Below are positions 17,295 through 26,638 of a stretch of DNA of 64,000 nt, in pieces. The notes beneath the pieces were generated by a model that saw nothing but the letters and a program-made list of their open reading frames with translations, was not told the DNA's origin and did not search any database. Origin of the DNA: an uncultured Collinsella sp. (lineage in GTDB: Bacteria > Actinomycetota > Coriobacteriia > Coriobacteriales > Coriobacteriaceae); contig CABQAK010000003.1 of NCBI GenBank assembly GCA_902462065.1, positions 19,264 to 83,263 of the forward strand, given 5' to 3'. Each line of letters opens with the position of its first letter. Within the stretch, counting starts at the first letter, position 1. The position numbers and the translations under genes are program-made.

Positions 17295-17535
17295 GTTTAC
17301 ATATTTGTAACAGAGTCAAAATATCCCCACATACTTCGCCCAACTAAAGAAATTCTCGACCGTTAACCGGAATTAGCCCCAAATTGTGTATAAAATGCGC
17401 TACTGTATTGCAAAACGTTGGTCCGTTGTGCATAACCAGCCATAGCAGCGGGCGGCGTTTTGATGGTTCGGATCGGATTGTTTCGACATGTGTCCGACTG
17501 AACATTTCTTTGTCCTATCTCATAAGGAGGATGGC

Positions 17536-19212
17536 ATGGCTGATTCTATGTTCCACCAGCCCGTTATGGGTCGTCGCGCCTTTGTTGGCGGCACCCTTGC
17601 TGCGAGCTCCATGGCTTTTCTTGCCGCATGTGGCAAGAAGGGTGGCGACGCTTCCGGTTCTGAGTCCGGTTCGACGCTGAACTTCTACATCAACAACCCG
17701 GTCTGCATCGACCCCTACAATGTCCAGGAGGACCAGGGCACTCAGGTCGAGTACCAGCTCTTTGACGCTCTGACCTCTTACGACGCCGAGAAGGGCGAGA
17801 TCGTTCCGCTGGCTTGCGAGTCCTTTGAGTCCAACGACGACGCCACCGAGTTTACCTTCAAGATCAAGAAGGCCAAGTTCCACAACGGTGACGACGTTAC
17901 CTCCAAGTCCTTCAAGCTCGGTTGGGAGCGTCTGGTCAACACCAAGTCGGCCATCGCTACCGAGTACGGTCCTTCCGAGGTCTCCTATCACCTTTCCATG
18001 GTCGAGGGTTATGACGACCTGCTTGCCGGTAACGCTACCGAGCTCACCGGTGTTACGTGCCCCGACGATGAGACCCTCGTCGTCAAGCTGTCTTCCGCTT
18101 ACGCTGACTTCCCCTTCGTCGCCTCTCATCCGGCTCTGGCCCCGGTTCCCGAGTGCGCCGAGTCCGATGTCAAGAGCTTCTATCTTGCCCCGGTCGGTAA
18201 CGGCCCGTTCATGATGGACGGCAAGTGGGAGGATGGCCAGGAGATCAACGTCAAGAAGTTCGACGATTACTATGGCGACAAGGCCAAGATCGATGGCATC
18301 CACTTCCAGGTCATCAAGGACATGGAGACCGCTTACAAGGAGTTCCAGGCCGGTAACCTCGATGTCTGCGACGTTCCCGTCGCTCAGATCGATGCCGCCA
18401 AGAAGGATCGCGGCGTGTCCAAGGACGGCTACACCATGGGTGACGGCGAGCGCATGCTGCTCGGCGCCGAGCCTTCCACGTACTATCTGACCTGCAACAC
18501 CACGGCCGAGCCGTTCAACAACGCCGACCTGCGTAGGGGCATCTCCCTGGCCATTAACCGCGAGGCCATCTGCAAGACCATCTTCAAGGGTACCCGTACC
18601 CCTGCCGACGGCATTGTTCCTCCGGGCATCGATGGCTACAAGGAGGGCGCATGGGAGTTCTGCGCCTACGATGTCGACAAGGCTAACGAGTACCTCGACA
18701 AGGTTGCTCCCGCTGGCGCTAACGGGGATCGTGGCATTAGCGTGACCCTGTCCTACAACCAGGACGGCGGTCACAAGGAGATCATGGAGTCCATCATCGG
18801 CGACCTCGCCAAGGTTGGCGTTACCGCTGTCTCCGATACCCCTGAGTGGTCTGCCCTGCTCGAGCAGTATCAGAACTTTAACTATCAGTTCGGTCGTCTG
18901 GGTTGGATTGCCGACTACCCGATCATGGACAACTTCCTGTATCCGCTGTTCCACTCCGACTCCCTCGGTGGCGACAACCGCTCCGGTTACAACAACCCCG
19001 AGTTCGACGCCAAGGTCGACGAGGCTCGTACTATTGTTGACGACGAGGAGCGCGTCGCTAAGATGCAGGAGGCCGACGCAATGGTCGCTGCCGACTGCCC
19101 GGTCATCCCGATTATGTTCTACACGCACACCATCGCCGGCTCCGATCGCATCAAGCACCTCTATGTCGATCCGCAGAAGCACGCCGATCTGGGTACCGCT
19201 GAGCTCGCCTAA
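17536..19212 (+). CDS. oppA: Oligopeptide ABC transporter substrate-binding lipoprotein (OppA type)
   Basis: A 558-residue family-5 binding protein. The N-terminus holds a twin-arginine motif (GRRAFVGG), a hydrophobic stretch and the lipobox LAAC, predicting Tat-dependent export and lipid anchoring at the outer face of the membrane. The mature part shows the family pattern including the TLVVKL and LRRGISLAINREAI regions and the C-terminal LGWIADYPIMDNFLYPLF segment typical of OppA. The ATG at 17536 lies five bases after AAGGAGG. With the four downstream genes it forms a complete peptide importer. A hairpin separates it from the permeases. Confidence 0.92.
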   Translation: MADSMFHQPVMGRRAFVGGTLAASSMAFLAACGKKGGDASGSESGSTLNFYINNPVCIDPYNVQEDQGTQVEYQLFDALTSYDAEKGEIVPLACESFESNDDATEFTFKIKKAKFHNGDDVTSKSFKLGWERLVNTKSAIATEYGPSEVSYHLSMVEGYDDLLAGNATELTGVTCPDDETLVVKLSSAYADFPFVASHPALAPVPECAESDVKSFYLAPVGNGPFMMDGKWEDGQEINVKKFDDYYGDKAKIDGIHFQVIKDMETAYKEFQAGNLDVCDVPVAQIDAAKKDRGVSKDGYTMGDGERMLLGAEPSTYYLTCNTTAEPFNNADLRRGISLAINREAICKTIFKGTRTPADGIVPPGIDGYKEGAWEFCAYDVDKANEYLDKVAPAGANGDRGISVTLSYNQDGGHKEIMESIIGDLAKVGVTAVSDTPEWSALLEQYQNFNYQFGRLGWIADYPIMDNFLYPLFHSDSLGGDNRSGYNNPEFDAKVDEARTIVDDEERVAKMQEADAMVAADCPVIPIMFYTHTIAGSDRIKHLYVDPQKHADLGTAELA

Positions 19213-19309
19213 GAGTTTGCAGCTTCCGTGAGGGTCAAGTATTTACGTAGACCTCATGGGAAACATACAGTTCTCCCTAACCTGGGGTAAACTGGCTGAT
19301 GGTAATTTT

Positions 19310-19337
19310 GGGATGCCGGTCTGGCGATCGGCATCCC
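19310..19337 (+). terminator. Intercistronic hairpin between oppA and oppB
   Basis: GGGATGCCG (19310-19318) pairs perfectly with CGGCATCCC (19329-19337), followed by ATTTAGG. The weak T-run suggests partial termination, which would leave more binding protein than permease message. The 156-base gap between the genes holds nothing else I can name. Confidence 0.6.
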
Positions 19338-19368
19338 ATTTAGGTTAATCCCTAGATAGGGGAGTGGT

Positions 19369-20406
19369 ATGGGTAAGTACATCGTTAAACGTGTGCTTCA
19401 GTTCATCCCGGTGTTTTTGGGCGTTACGCTGATTCTGTTCGCCCTCCAGAATATCGTGCCGGGAGATCCGATCAAGCTGATCGGTGGAGACAAGGCTCTG
19501 TCCCCCGAGGTGGAGCTTCAGCTTCGCGTTCGCTATCACCTGGTCCAGACGGACGAGGACGGCAACGCGATCCTTGACGAGAACGGCGACCCCGTTCAAA
19601 CGTCGCTCGTGGACCGTTACTTGTATTACATGAACGGCCTGCTTCATGGCGATCTGGGCAATTCGTATCAGCGCAAGCTGCCGGTTACGGAAATCTTCGC
19701 CCAGAAGTATCCGTATACGGTCAAACTTGCCGCGTGCGCCATCGTGCTCGAGGCAATCATGGGTATCGGTGCGGGTATCATTTCGGCGGTAAAGCGTTAT
19801 TCCTTCTGGGATATTTTGGTAACGCTCACCACGTCGATCCTCGTTGCGGTCCCGGCCTTCTGGCTCGGTATGTTGCTGCAGCTGTTCTTTGGCGTCATCC
19901 TCAAGGACGCCACGGGCGGTGCAATCTCCATGCCGATCTCGGGTGCCGGCGGTTCCAGCTCTCAGTATCAGGATTGGATGCACTATGTGCTTCCGACCAT
20001 TACGCTGGCTTCGGTTTCGACCGCTTATGCTGCGCGCATTATGCGCTCGCAGCTGCTTGACGTCATGAACCAGGATTACATCCGTACGGCAAAGGCCAAG
20101 GGTCTCTCCAATCGTGCGATCATCGTCAAGCATGCGCTTAAGAATGCACTCATCCCCGTCGTTACCTATATTGGTGTCGACTTTGGCGGCATGCTTTCGG
20201 GCGCCATCCTGACCGAGACGGTCTTTAACTGGCCCGGTATCGGCTATGAGGTCTATCGCGCCATTAGCATGCGTGACTGGCCCATCGTTATGGGCGGCGT
20301 TACGCTCATCGTTGTCGTCGTCATGGTGATCAACCTGCTCGTCGACATTAGCTATGCATTCCTCGACCCGCGCATCCGCCTTGGCGGTCCGTCGGATAAG
20401 GCCTAA
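19369..20406 (+). CDS. oppB: Oligopeptide ABC transporter permease OppB
   Basis: A 345-residue type-1 permease. An N-terminal helix (about residues 9-29, QFIPVFLGVTLILFAL) precedes a long external segment, then five more helices; the EAA loop is near AKAKGLSNRAIIVKHALKNA. The site GATAGGGGAG ends shortly before the ATG. It pairs with the OppC-type permease fourteen bases downstream. Confidence 0.93.
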   Translation: MGKYIVKRVLQFIPVFLGVTLILFALQNIVPGDPIKLIGGDKALSPEVELQLRVRYHLVQTDEDGNAILDENGDPVQTSLVDRYLYYMNGLLHGDLGNSYQRKLPVTEIFAQKYPYTVKLAACAIVLEAIMGIGAGIISAVKRYSFWDILVTLTTSILVAVPAFWLGMLLQLFFGVILKDATGGAISMPISGAGGSSSQYQDWMHYVLPTITLASVSTAYAARIMRSQLLDVMNQDYIRTAKAKGLSNRAIIVKHALKNALIPVVTYIGVDFGGMLSGAILTETVFNWPGIGYEVYRAISMRDWPIVMGGVTLIVVVVMVINLLVDISYAFLDPRIRLGGPSDKA

Positions 20407-20420
20407 GGGAGGTACGTCTC

Positions 20421-21356
20421 ATGCAGGAAACTGATTCTCAGTCTCAGGAGCAGGCTACCGCCACCAAGGTCGCATCTGCTCCCGCCAAGTCCCGCACGCT
20501 GTGGGGCGACGCTTTTAAGCGTCTTCGTAAGAACAAGCTCGCCGTTATCGGTGTCTGCTGGATCATCATCGTCGTTGTGGTTGCCCTGACCGCAGATCTG
20601 TGGGCTAAGCCCTGGCTCGGTTCCCCGACGGCTTCCGACTCGACCACTATGGCCGAGACGTCGCTGTTGGCTCCGTGTGCAGAGCACCCGTTTGGCACCG
20701 ACGCCCTTGGTCGTGACATTCTCGTCCGCGTTATCTACGGTGCGCGCGTTTCGCTGTCCGTCGGAATTATGGCCACCGCGATCTCCACGCTAATTGGTCT
20801 GGTCATGGGTGCTCTGGCCGGTTTCTACGGCGGCATCTGGGATACGATCATCATGCGCTGTGCGGACATCTTCCTGGCGTTCCCGTACGTGCTGTTCGTT
20901 GTCGCCATGATCGCCGTTATCGGCCGTGGCCTTCAGAACGTCTTTATCGCCATCGGTATTCTCGGCTGGCCTTCGATTGCGCGCGTCTTCCGATCCGCGA
21001 TCCTGACCGTCAAGGAAAACGACTATGTTGATGCTGCGCGCGCGATGGGTGCATCCGATGCTCGTATCGTTGTACGTCACATCTTCCCGAACTCCGTCGC
21101 CTCCATCGTGGTCTACGCGACCATGAACATTGGTGGCGCCATTCTGACCGAGTCCGCTCTGTCCTTCCTCGGCATGGGCGTTATTCCGCCTACGCCTTCG
21201 TGGGGCTCCATGATTCAGGACGGTCAGCAGTATCTCCTGACTGCTCCCTGGATGATGATCATGCCCGGTCTGGCAATTCTCTCGACGGTGCTCGCCTTCA
21301 CCCTGTTGGGTGATGGTCTGCGCGACGCCCTCGACGTCAAGATGAAGGACGCATAA
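20421..21356 (+). CDS. oppC: Oligopeptide ABC transporter permease OppC
   Basis: A 311-residue permease with a cytoplasmic N-terminus (about 35 residues, Gln/Ser-rich), a first helix (KLAVIGVCWIIIVVVVAL) and the DppC-type core; the FGTDALGRDIL motif after the first external segment is the family hallmark, and the EAA loop is at ARAMGASDARIVVRHIFPN. GGGAGG precedes the ATG. Ends two bases before oppD. Confidence 0.93.
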   Translation: MQETDSQSQEQATATKVASAPAKSRTLWGDAFKRLRKNKLAVIGVCWIIIVVVVALTADLWAKPWLGSPTASDSTTMAETSLLAPCAEHPFGTDALGRDILVRVIYGARVSLSVGIMATAISTLIGLVMGALAGFYGGIWDTIIMRCADIFLAFPYVLFVVAMIAVIGRGLQNVFIAIGILGWPSIARVFRSAILTVKENDYVDAARAMGASDARIVVRHIFPNSVASIVVYATMNIGGAILTESALSFLGMGVIPPTPSWGSMIQDGQQYLLTAPWMMIMPGLAILSTVLAFTLLGDGLRDALDVKMKDA

Positions 21357-21358
21357 GG

Positions 21359-22450
21359 ATGAAGAAGAACAAGAACTATGTGGACCTGAAGGACCAGCCG
21401 GTTCCCGAGGGCCAGCATCTGCTCGAGGTCGATGACCTTAAGATGTATTTCCACACCGAGGATGGCGTCGTTCGCGCTGTCGACGGTGTCTCCTACACGC
21501 TCGATCGCGGCGAGACCCTGGGCGTCGTCGGTGAGTCCGGCTCCGGTAAGTCCGTGACCGCCATGACCATCATGGGCCTTATCTCGATGCCTCCGGGAAA
21601 GATTGAGGGCGGTGACGTTCGCTATCGCGGCCGCTCCATCCTCGAAATGACCGAGGAAGAGATGCAGCACATTCGCGGTAACGACATCGCGATGATCTTC
21701 CAGGATCCTATGACCTCCTTGAACCCGGTCTATAAGATTGGCAAGCAGGTGGGCGAGGGTCTTCGTCTGCACCGTGGCTACTCCAAGCAGGAGGCGCTCA
21801 AGCGCGCTACCGAGCTTTTGGACCTCGTGGGTATCCCCGAGCCCGAGAAGCGCGTCAATGAGTATCCGCACCAGTTCTCTGGCGGTATGCGTCAGCGCGT
21901 CATGATTGCCATGGCTCTTGCCTGCGATCCCGATATTCTGATTGCCGACGAGCCCACGACGGCTCTGGACGTTACCATTCAGGCTCAGATTATCGAGCTC
22001 ATGCAGGAAATGCAGGAGAAGAACGGCAACGCCATCATCATGATTACCCATGACCTGGGCGTCGTCGCCGACATGGCCGATAAGATCATGGTTATGTACG
22101 CCGGTCGTCCCGTCGAGTTCGGTACTGCTGAGGAAATCTTCTACGAGAGCCGCCACCCCTACACCTGGGGCCTTATCCGCTCCATCCCGGAGCAGGCCAT
22201 CGAAGAGAAGAAGCCGCTTACGCCGATTCACGGCAACCCGCCTTCGCTCATGAACCTGCCCGAGGGCTGCGTGTTCTCGCCTCGTTGTCCCTATGCGACC
22301 GATAAGTGCCGCAAGCAGCGCCCCGAGCGCGTTGTCACCGAGTCTGGTCATTACTCTGCGTGCCACTACTCCGGTGACCCCGAGTTCCTCAAGAACGCTC
22401 CTGAGACGTCCCGTACGCGCAAGGATTCCAAGAAGGGAGGCGAGGCGTAA
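21359..22450 (+). CDS. oppD: Oligopeptide ABC transporter ATP-binding protein OppD
   Basis: A 363-residue ATPase with Walker A GESGSGKS, signature FSGGMRQR and Walker B LIADEPTTALD, plus the C-terminal oligopeptide extension (GCVFSPRCPYATDKC) whose cysteines are thought to bind an Fe-S cluster in relatives. Overlaps the next gene by one base (TAATG), implying coupled synthesis with OppF. Confidence 0.94.
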   Translation: MKKNKNYVDLKDQPVPEGQHLLEVDDLKMYFHTEDGVVRAVDGVSYTLDRGETLGVVGESGSGKSVTAMTIMGLISMPPGKIEGGDVRYRGRSILEMTEEEMQHIRGNDIAMIFQDPMTSLNPVYKIGKQVGEGLRLHRGYSKQEALKRATELLDLVGIPEPEKRVNEYPHQFSGGMRQRVMIAMALACDPDILIADEPTTALDVTIQAQIIELMQEMQEKNGNAIIMITHDLGVVADMADKIMVMYAGRPVEFGTAEEIFYESRHPYTWGLIRSIPEQAIEEKKPLTPIHGNPPSLMNLPEGCVFSPRCPYATDKCRKQRPERVVTESGHYSACHYSGDPEFLKNAPETSRTRKDSKKGGEA

Positions 22451-23478
22451 TGGCAGATACCAACGAGCGTACTCCGCTGCTGAAGGTCGAGCACCTCTCT
22501 AAGGAGTTCCCCGCTGAGTCCGGCATGTTCGCCAAGCGTTTTTCCAAGCGCGTCGTCTCTGCCGTAAACGACATCTCTTTTGAGATTTATCCTGGCGAGA
22601 CCTTTGGTCTGGTTGGTGAGTCTGGTTGCGGTAAGTCCACGACGGGCCGCACCATCATGCGCCTGACCAAGCCGACTGCCGGTAAGGTGTTCTTCCAGGG
22701 TAAAGATGTTGCCGAGATGAGCAAGCATGAGATCAAGGACATGCGTCGCGAGATGCAGTTTATCTTCCAGGATCCTTATGCTTCGCTGAATCCCCGTATG
22801 ACCATCGGCGAGATCGTCTCCGAGCCCATGACCATTCACGGCGTGGGCACCAAGGAAGAGCGCATTGAGCGTGTCCGCGAGCTTCTCGACGTTGTAGGAC
22901 TGAACCCCGAGCACATCAACCGCTATCCGCACGAGTTCTCCGGCGGTCAGCGTCAGCGTGTCGGCATTGCCCGCGCGTTCGCTCTGAAGCCCAAGCTGAT
23001 CATCTGCGACGAGCCTGTCTCTGCACTTGACGTATCCATTCAGGCCCAGGTTCTGAACCTTCTTAAGGAACTCCAGGACAAGTTTGGTACGGCTTATCTC
23101 TTCATTGCTCACGACCTCTCTGTCGTACAGCACATCTCCGATCGCGTTGCCGTTATGTATCTGGGCAAGATGGTCGAGGTTTCGGACTGGAAGACGCTCT
23201 ACAGTGAGCCGCACCATCCGTACACGCAGTCGCTGCTGTCTGCCGTGCCGGTGCCCGATCCGGATATCCAGAAGACCCGCAAGCGCATCATCCTCGCCGG
23301 CGATCCGCCGTCACCGCTGGATCCGCCGACCGGCTGCCGTTTCCACACGCGCTGCCCGATTGCGCAGGGTATCTGCTCCGAGAAGCTTCCCGAGTTTAAG
23401 GAAGTTGCCCCGGGCCACTGCTGCGCGTGCCACTTCGCGGAGCCGTTCCCGATCAAGGAATCGCACATCGACCTGTAG
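22450..23478 (+). CDS. oppF: Oligopeptide ABC transporter ATP-binding protein OppF
   Basis: A 342-residue ATPase paired with OppD. Walker A GESGCGKS, signature FSGGQRQR, Walker B LIICDEPVSALD and the Cys-containing C-terminal extension (GCRFHTRCPIAQGIC) are present. Last gene of the importer, followed by a strong terminator at 23535. Confidence 0.94.
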   Translation: MADTNERTPLLKVEHLSKEFPAESGMFAKRFSKRVVSAVNDISFEIYPGETFGLVGESGCGKSTTGRTIMRLTKPTAGKVFFQGKDVAEMSKHEIKDMRREMQFIFQDPYASLNPRMTIGEIVSEPMTIHGVGTKEERIERVRELLDVVGLNPEHINRYPHEFSGGQRQRVGIARAFALKPKLIICDEPVSALDVSIQAQVLNLLKELQDKFGTAYLFIAHDLSVVQHISDRVAVMYLGKMVEVSDWKTLYSEPHHPYTQSLLSAVPVPDPDIQKTRKRIILAGDPPSPLDPPTGCRFHTRCPIAQGICSEKLPEFKEVAPGHCCACHFAEPFPIKESHIDL

Positions 23479-23534
23479 TCGGTTGTCTGTCCGGGCCCGT
23501 GCTGGACTTAGTTTTCAGAACGTCCTCGACCATG

Positions 23535-23573
23535 GAAACCCCCGCTGCGCACTTCGTGCGGCGGGGGTTTCTT
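23535..23573 (+). terminator. Terminator of the opp operon with an outer stem
   Basis: GAAACCCCCGC (23535-23545) pairs with GCGGGGGTTTC (23561-23571); the loop itself holds GCGCACTTCGTGCG. An additional outer pair, TTTTCAGAAC near 23512 with GTTCTGAAAA near 23588, encloses the whole hairpin. The outer stem makes the structure larger than a normal terminator. Confidence 0.85.
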
Positions 23574-23680
23574 GCGTCCTGCGGGATGTTCTGAAAAGCA
23601 ACGCCAGGGCGGGCCCTGCGGTAACTCGGCATGGGAGTGCGATTCCTCGATCGCTCACTTTATCTAATAAGAAATTAAGT

Positions 23681-23706
23681 GAGGCCGGAGCTTTAGCTCC
23701 GGCCTC
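23681..23706. terminator. Second hairpin in the opp / tRNA-Leu interval
   Basis: GAGGCCGGAGC (23681-23691) pairs perfectly with GCTCCGGCCTC (23696-23706) around TTTA. The following bases are CTTATATAAG, itself a dyad, with no plain T-run. The 587-base interval 23479-24065 otherwise holds the long inverted repeat and the tRNA promoter and no gene that I can support. Confidence 0.6.
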
Positions 23707-23797
23707 CTTATATAAGGGCTCGGCAAAGCCGGGCCACCAAATTTGCATCAGCCCCCAGAACATGTTTGAGAACTGTGTCCGGAGTACATACTCCTAG

Positions 23798-23920
23798 GGC
23801 CGGAATGAGGTTGCCTTCCAACGCATTCCGCAGGGGGCGGCATTATTTTGTAGCGCGAAGCGCGGATCAAAATAATGCCGCATGCCCGAGGACGCGTTGG
23901 AAGGCAACCTCATTCCTGCC
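23798..23920. repeat. 123-base near-perfect inverted repeat before tRNA-Leu
   Basis: Outer arms 23798-23824 and 23894-23920 match at 26 of 27 positions. After a small internal loop, inner arms GCGGCATTATTTTG (23837-23850) and CAAAATAATGCCGC (23868-23881) pair perfectly, and the apex GCGCGAAGCGC (23853-23863) closes a third stem. No T-run flanks it and no open reading frame inside resembles a transposase. It is too long and too well matched to be an ordinary terminator. Confidence 0.85.
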
Positions 23921-23959
23921 CGAACAGGTCAGTCTACCTGCGCATTTACAAATTCGTAA

Positions 23960-24008
23960 ACTTTTTTCAAAAAAGTGCTTGCGCAGTTCTCGAAACATAG
24001 GTTATTAT
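23960..24008 (+). promoter_or_regulatory. tRNA-Leu promoter with AT-rich upstream dyad
   Basis: TTGCGC (23979-23984) and TATTAT (24003-24008) are 18 bases apart. Immediately upstream is the dyad ACTTTTTTCAAAAAAGT (23960-23976). The same AAAAAAGT-two bases-TTGC layout precedes the tRNA-Gly genes at 27431 and 29785 and, on the minus strand, the last operon of the window. Confidence 0.8.
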
Positions 24009-24065
24009 CTTCCTCGTTGAACGCGCGGGTCTAACAAAACGAACCGCGAATCAACAACATAGCAT

Positions 24066-24155
24066 GTCGGAGTGGCGGAATTGGCAGACGCGCTAGCTTG
24101 AGGTGCTAGTGACCGCTTTTTGGTCATGCGGGTTCAAGTCCCGCCTCCGACACCA
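24066..24155 (+). tRNA. tRNA-Leu (GAG)
   Basis: Class II tRNA with acceptor stem GTCGGAG/CTCCGAC, encoded CCA end, anticodon loop TTGAGGT (anticodon GAG) and a long variable arm (TGACCGCTTTTTGGTCA). Folds without mismatches in the acceptor and T stems. Confidence 0.97.
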
Positions 24156-24166
24156 TCGCATTTGAG

Positions 24167-24189
24167 AAGCCTCTTCGGAGGCTTTTTTG
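24167..24189 (+). terminator. Terminator after tRNA-Leu
   Basis: AAGCCTC-TTCG-GAGGCTT followed by TTTTT; a classic tetraloop terminator. Confidence 0.92.
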
Positions 24190-24214
24190 TTACCGATAGA
24201 CGGTGGGGTCCACG

Positions 24215-26560
24215 ATGGAAACGCTTGAACGCAACGAGTGGGCAGACGTTGCCCAACTAGTCGAGATCACGAGCGATGCTGTCATCATCTGCGAGCTCGA
24301 CGGAACCATTCTGCATGTGAATAATCGCTTACTTGGTTTGATGTGTGAGGAACGTGCCGACGTCATCGGTGGAGATGTTAAAGACGTCCTGTACTCGTCC
24401 GCTTTTGAACGTGCGACGGAACATCGTCTGCCATTTGAAACTGATGGCTCCGAGAACGAACTGATGCTCAAGCTGAGTGACGGCTCTTTTATCCCCGTCT
24501 TGGTTCGTGCGGGCTCCGTAACGCCTCCACGTATCTTTGGGCGCCGCGCACCACGTGTCCTTGTGGCGCTTCACAGTATCGAGGAACAGTATTCTCACGA
24601 CCGTCAACTCAGGCGTGCGTTATCGGAGCTTAGAGTTGCGAACAAGCGTCTCTCTGGCACGCTCTCGGTCATTATGAGTACCGTGGGCTCCGATGAGCTA
24701 CCCAGCCTGCTTGATACCGTTTTGAACCAGCTTGTAGGAACGCTCGATGCTTCGGGTGCCGCTATCTATTTTTCTGAGAGCGGCGGTTTTAAGCTTCGCG
24801 GTGTTTCCAAGGAGCTGTACGACAGCTACCTGCCCGAGTTCTTGCCGTATGGCGCTGGTATTCCGACGTATGTTCTTCGGGAGTCGCGTGCCTGTCGCTT
24901 GTCGATTCAACAGGACCTTGAGGGCGATAGGGCCGCCTCCGGTATGTTCATGGACCTGGACAATCGTTCTAAGCACCTGTTGCGCGTGCAAGATATGCCT
25001 CCGTACCGCAGCGAGATCTGTCTTCCCGTTTTTTACGGTACGCAGATCCTTGGCGTGCTGGAAGTTGGTTGGAAACGCCCCCAGGCACCGCTCGCCTATG
25101 ACGTTAATGTACTCGAGGTCATTTGCGATTACCTGTCTATCCAGCTGGTCGGCATGGCATCGAGCCTTCGTTCTCGTCGTACGGCCGAGCTTGGCCGCTC
25201 GCTCAATGTCTTACGTGATGAGTTGTTTACCTTTCTAGACGATTCCGCCGCGGCTACCCAGGCGGTATCGTCCGAGATCTGTAATATGCTCAACTGCCAT
25301 TTTTGCCCTGTTGAGTATGACGCCAGTCTGGACTCCTACGTCATAGATTTTGAAGGCGGCAGTCGCGTTGCTTTGCCGGACGATCCCGAGAAGCTTTTCT
25401 TTTCCACGACAACGCCAGCGGCACGTCTGGGGGCTGGCCCTGATGGCTTTGAGGCGTCTGTTTTGGGCGGCACGAGTGCCGAGGACCTTAAACACGTCCG
25501 TATAACTCGCGTTGACGAATCGATGCCTATGGGAGGCTGGCTTAGGGCACACGGTCTGCCTTGTCAAGGTCTCTACGTCGACTCCGGCATCGAGGCGGGG
25601 CGCCCGCGCTCTGAGGGTGATGGCAAGCACAGTAACGACGCGATTGTCCCTGCTTCTGTTGCGAAGAGACCGACAACGCGCGCGCTGCTGCTTCGTGATG
25701 GTAGCCAAGAGCCGATTGATGACCTTGAATATGACTACTTGGTGCACTTGGCGCATGACTTTGAACTGATCTACGAAGGCGAATCTCAAAAGCGCGAGGA
25801 GCGCCATATCGCTCAGACCCTCCAGATCGGCATGAGAAATTCCCTGGGGGATGTTCCGGGTATCGCAACCGATTCGGTGTACCTGTCGGCCACGAACTCG
25901 GCGTTGGTCGGCGGCGATTTCTATACGCTCATCCGTCTTCCCGACGACTGCGCCGTCATGATTCTGGGTGATGTGTCTGGCAAAGGCATTGAGGCCGCAT
26001 CGATGTCCGCGCTCGTCAAGACGGCCCTGACGGCATATGCCTGGGAGGGCGCTGGACCGGCCCGCATGGCACGCTCCCTTAACAGCATGCTCATGGGCTT
26101 TTCGAGGGTCGAGACGTTCGTGACAGCCTTTATCGCCAAGATTGACCTTAAAGCCGGACGCGCAACGTATTGTTCGGCGGGCCATCCTCCGACCATGGTC
26201 ATCAGGCCAGAGTCGATGCCGCTGGGTGGCGGCGAGTCCCGTGGGGGAGAGGTCGAGCTGCTTGGATGCCAATCGGGCGTAATCGGTGCCTTTGAGAGCA
26301 TGGTGTACGAGACAGGCGTGTTTACGTTCGCCCCCGGCGACATGCTCTTCATGTATACGGATGGAACGATTGAGGCCCGCGACCGCACCGGAGTGTTCTT
26401 TGGCGAGCAGCGCTTGCGCGACCTTCTGCTCTCTGTCTCGGGTGAGGGCGTATCGGGAATCTGCGGCAAGGTCTTGGGCGAGCTTGACCGATTTACCGAA
26501 TCGGCGCTGGACGATGACATTGCATTGGTGTCCCTTGAGTTTTTACGGGGTCGTTCATAG
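24215..26560 (+). CDS. PAS-GAF-PP2C (SpoIIE/RsbU-type) serine phosphatase
   Basis: A 781-residue cytoplasmic signalling phosphatase. Residues about 10-110 form a PAS-like sensor (TSDAVIICELDGTILHVNNR), about 155-315 a GAF domain, a middle region of about 250 residues looks like a second degenerate sensor domain, and about 550-780 is a PP2C SpoIIE domain with metal-binding GGDF (566-569), GDVSGKG, MYTDG and DDDIAL. Such proteins dephosphorylate STAS anti-sigma antagonists. The next gene encodes exactly such an antagonist, fused to a kinase, so the pair is probably a partner-switching module. The ATG at 24215 follows GGTGGGG; a GTG four codons upstream is the alternative. Confidence 0.9.
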   Translation: METLERNEWADVAQLVEITSDAVIICELDGTILHVNNRLLGLMCEERADVIGGDVKDVLYSSAFERATEHRLPFETDGSENELMLKLSDGSFIPVLVRAGSVTPPRIFGRRAPRVLVALHSIEEQYSHDRQLRRALSELRVANKRLSGTLSVIMSTVGSDELPSLLDTVLNQLVGTLDASGAAIYFSESGGFKLRGVSKELYDSYLPEFLPYGAGIPTYVLRESRACRLSIQQDLEGDRAASGMFMDLDNRSKHLLRVQDMPPYRSEICLPVFYGTQILGVLEVGWKRPQAPLAYDVNVLEVICDYLSIQLVGMASSLRSRRTAELGRSLNVLRDELFTFLDDSAAATQAVSSEICNMLNCHFCPVEYDASLDSYVIDFEGGSRVALPDDPEKLFFSTTTPAARLGAGPDGFEASVLGGTSAEDLKHVRITRVDESMPMGGWLRAHGLPCQGLYVDSGIEAGRPRSEGDGKHSNDAIVPASVAKRPTTRALLLRDGSQEPIDDLEYDYLVHLAHDFELIYEGESQKREERHIAQTLQIGMRNSLGDVPGIATDSVYLSATNSALVGGDFYTLIRLPDDCAVMILGDVSGKGIEAASMSALVKTALTAYAWEGAGPARMARSLNSMLMGFSRVETFVTAFIAKIDLKAGRATYCSAGHPPTMVIRPESMPLGGGESRGGEVELLGCQSGVIGAFESMVYETGVFTFAPGDMLFMYTDGTIEARDRTGVFFGEQRLRDLLLSVSGEGVSGICGKVLGELDRFTESALDDDIALVSLEFLRGRS

Positions 26561-26638
26561 ACGACGCTGGGCGGGCTGAATCCGTACGGTTGGGGAAACG
26601 AATGCATCGAGTGGGCTTTTTTGGGGAACCATGGTCGT

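Noticed and set aside
23798..23920. Insertion sequence or MITE ends
   Set aside because: The arms are separated by less than 70 bases, there is no transposase and no obvious target duplication; kept as a structural repeat instead.
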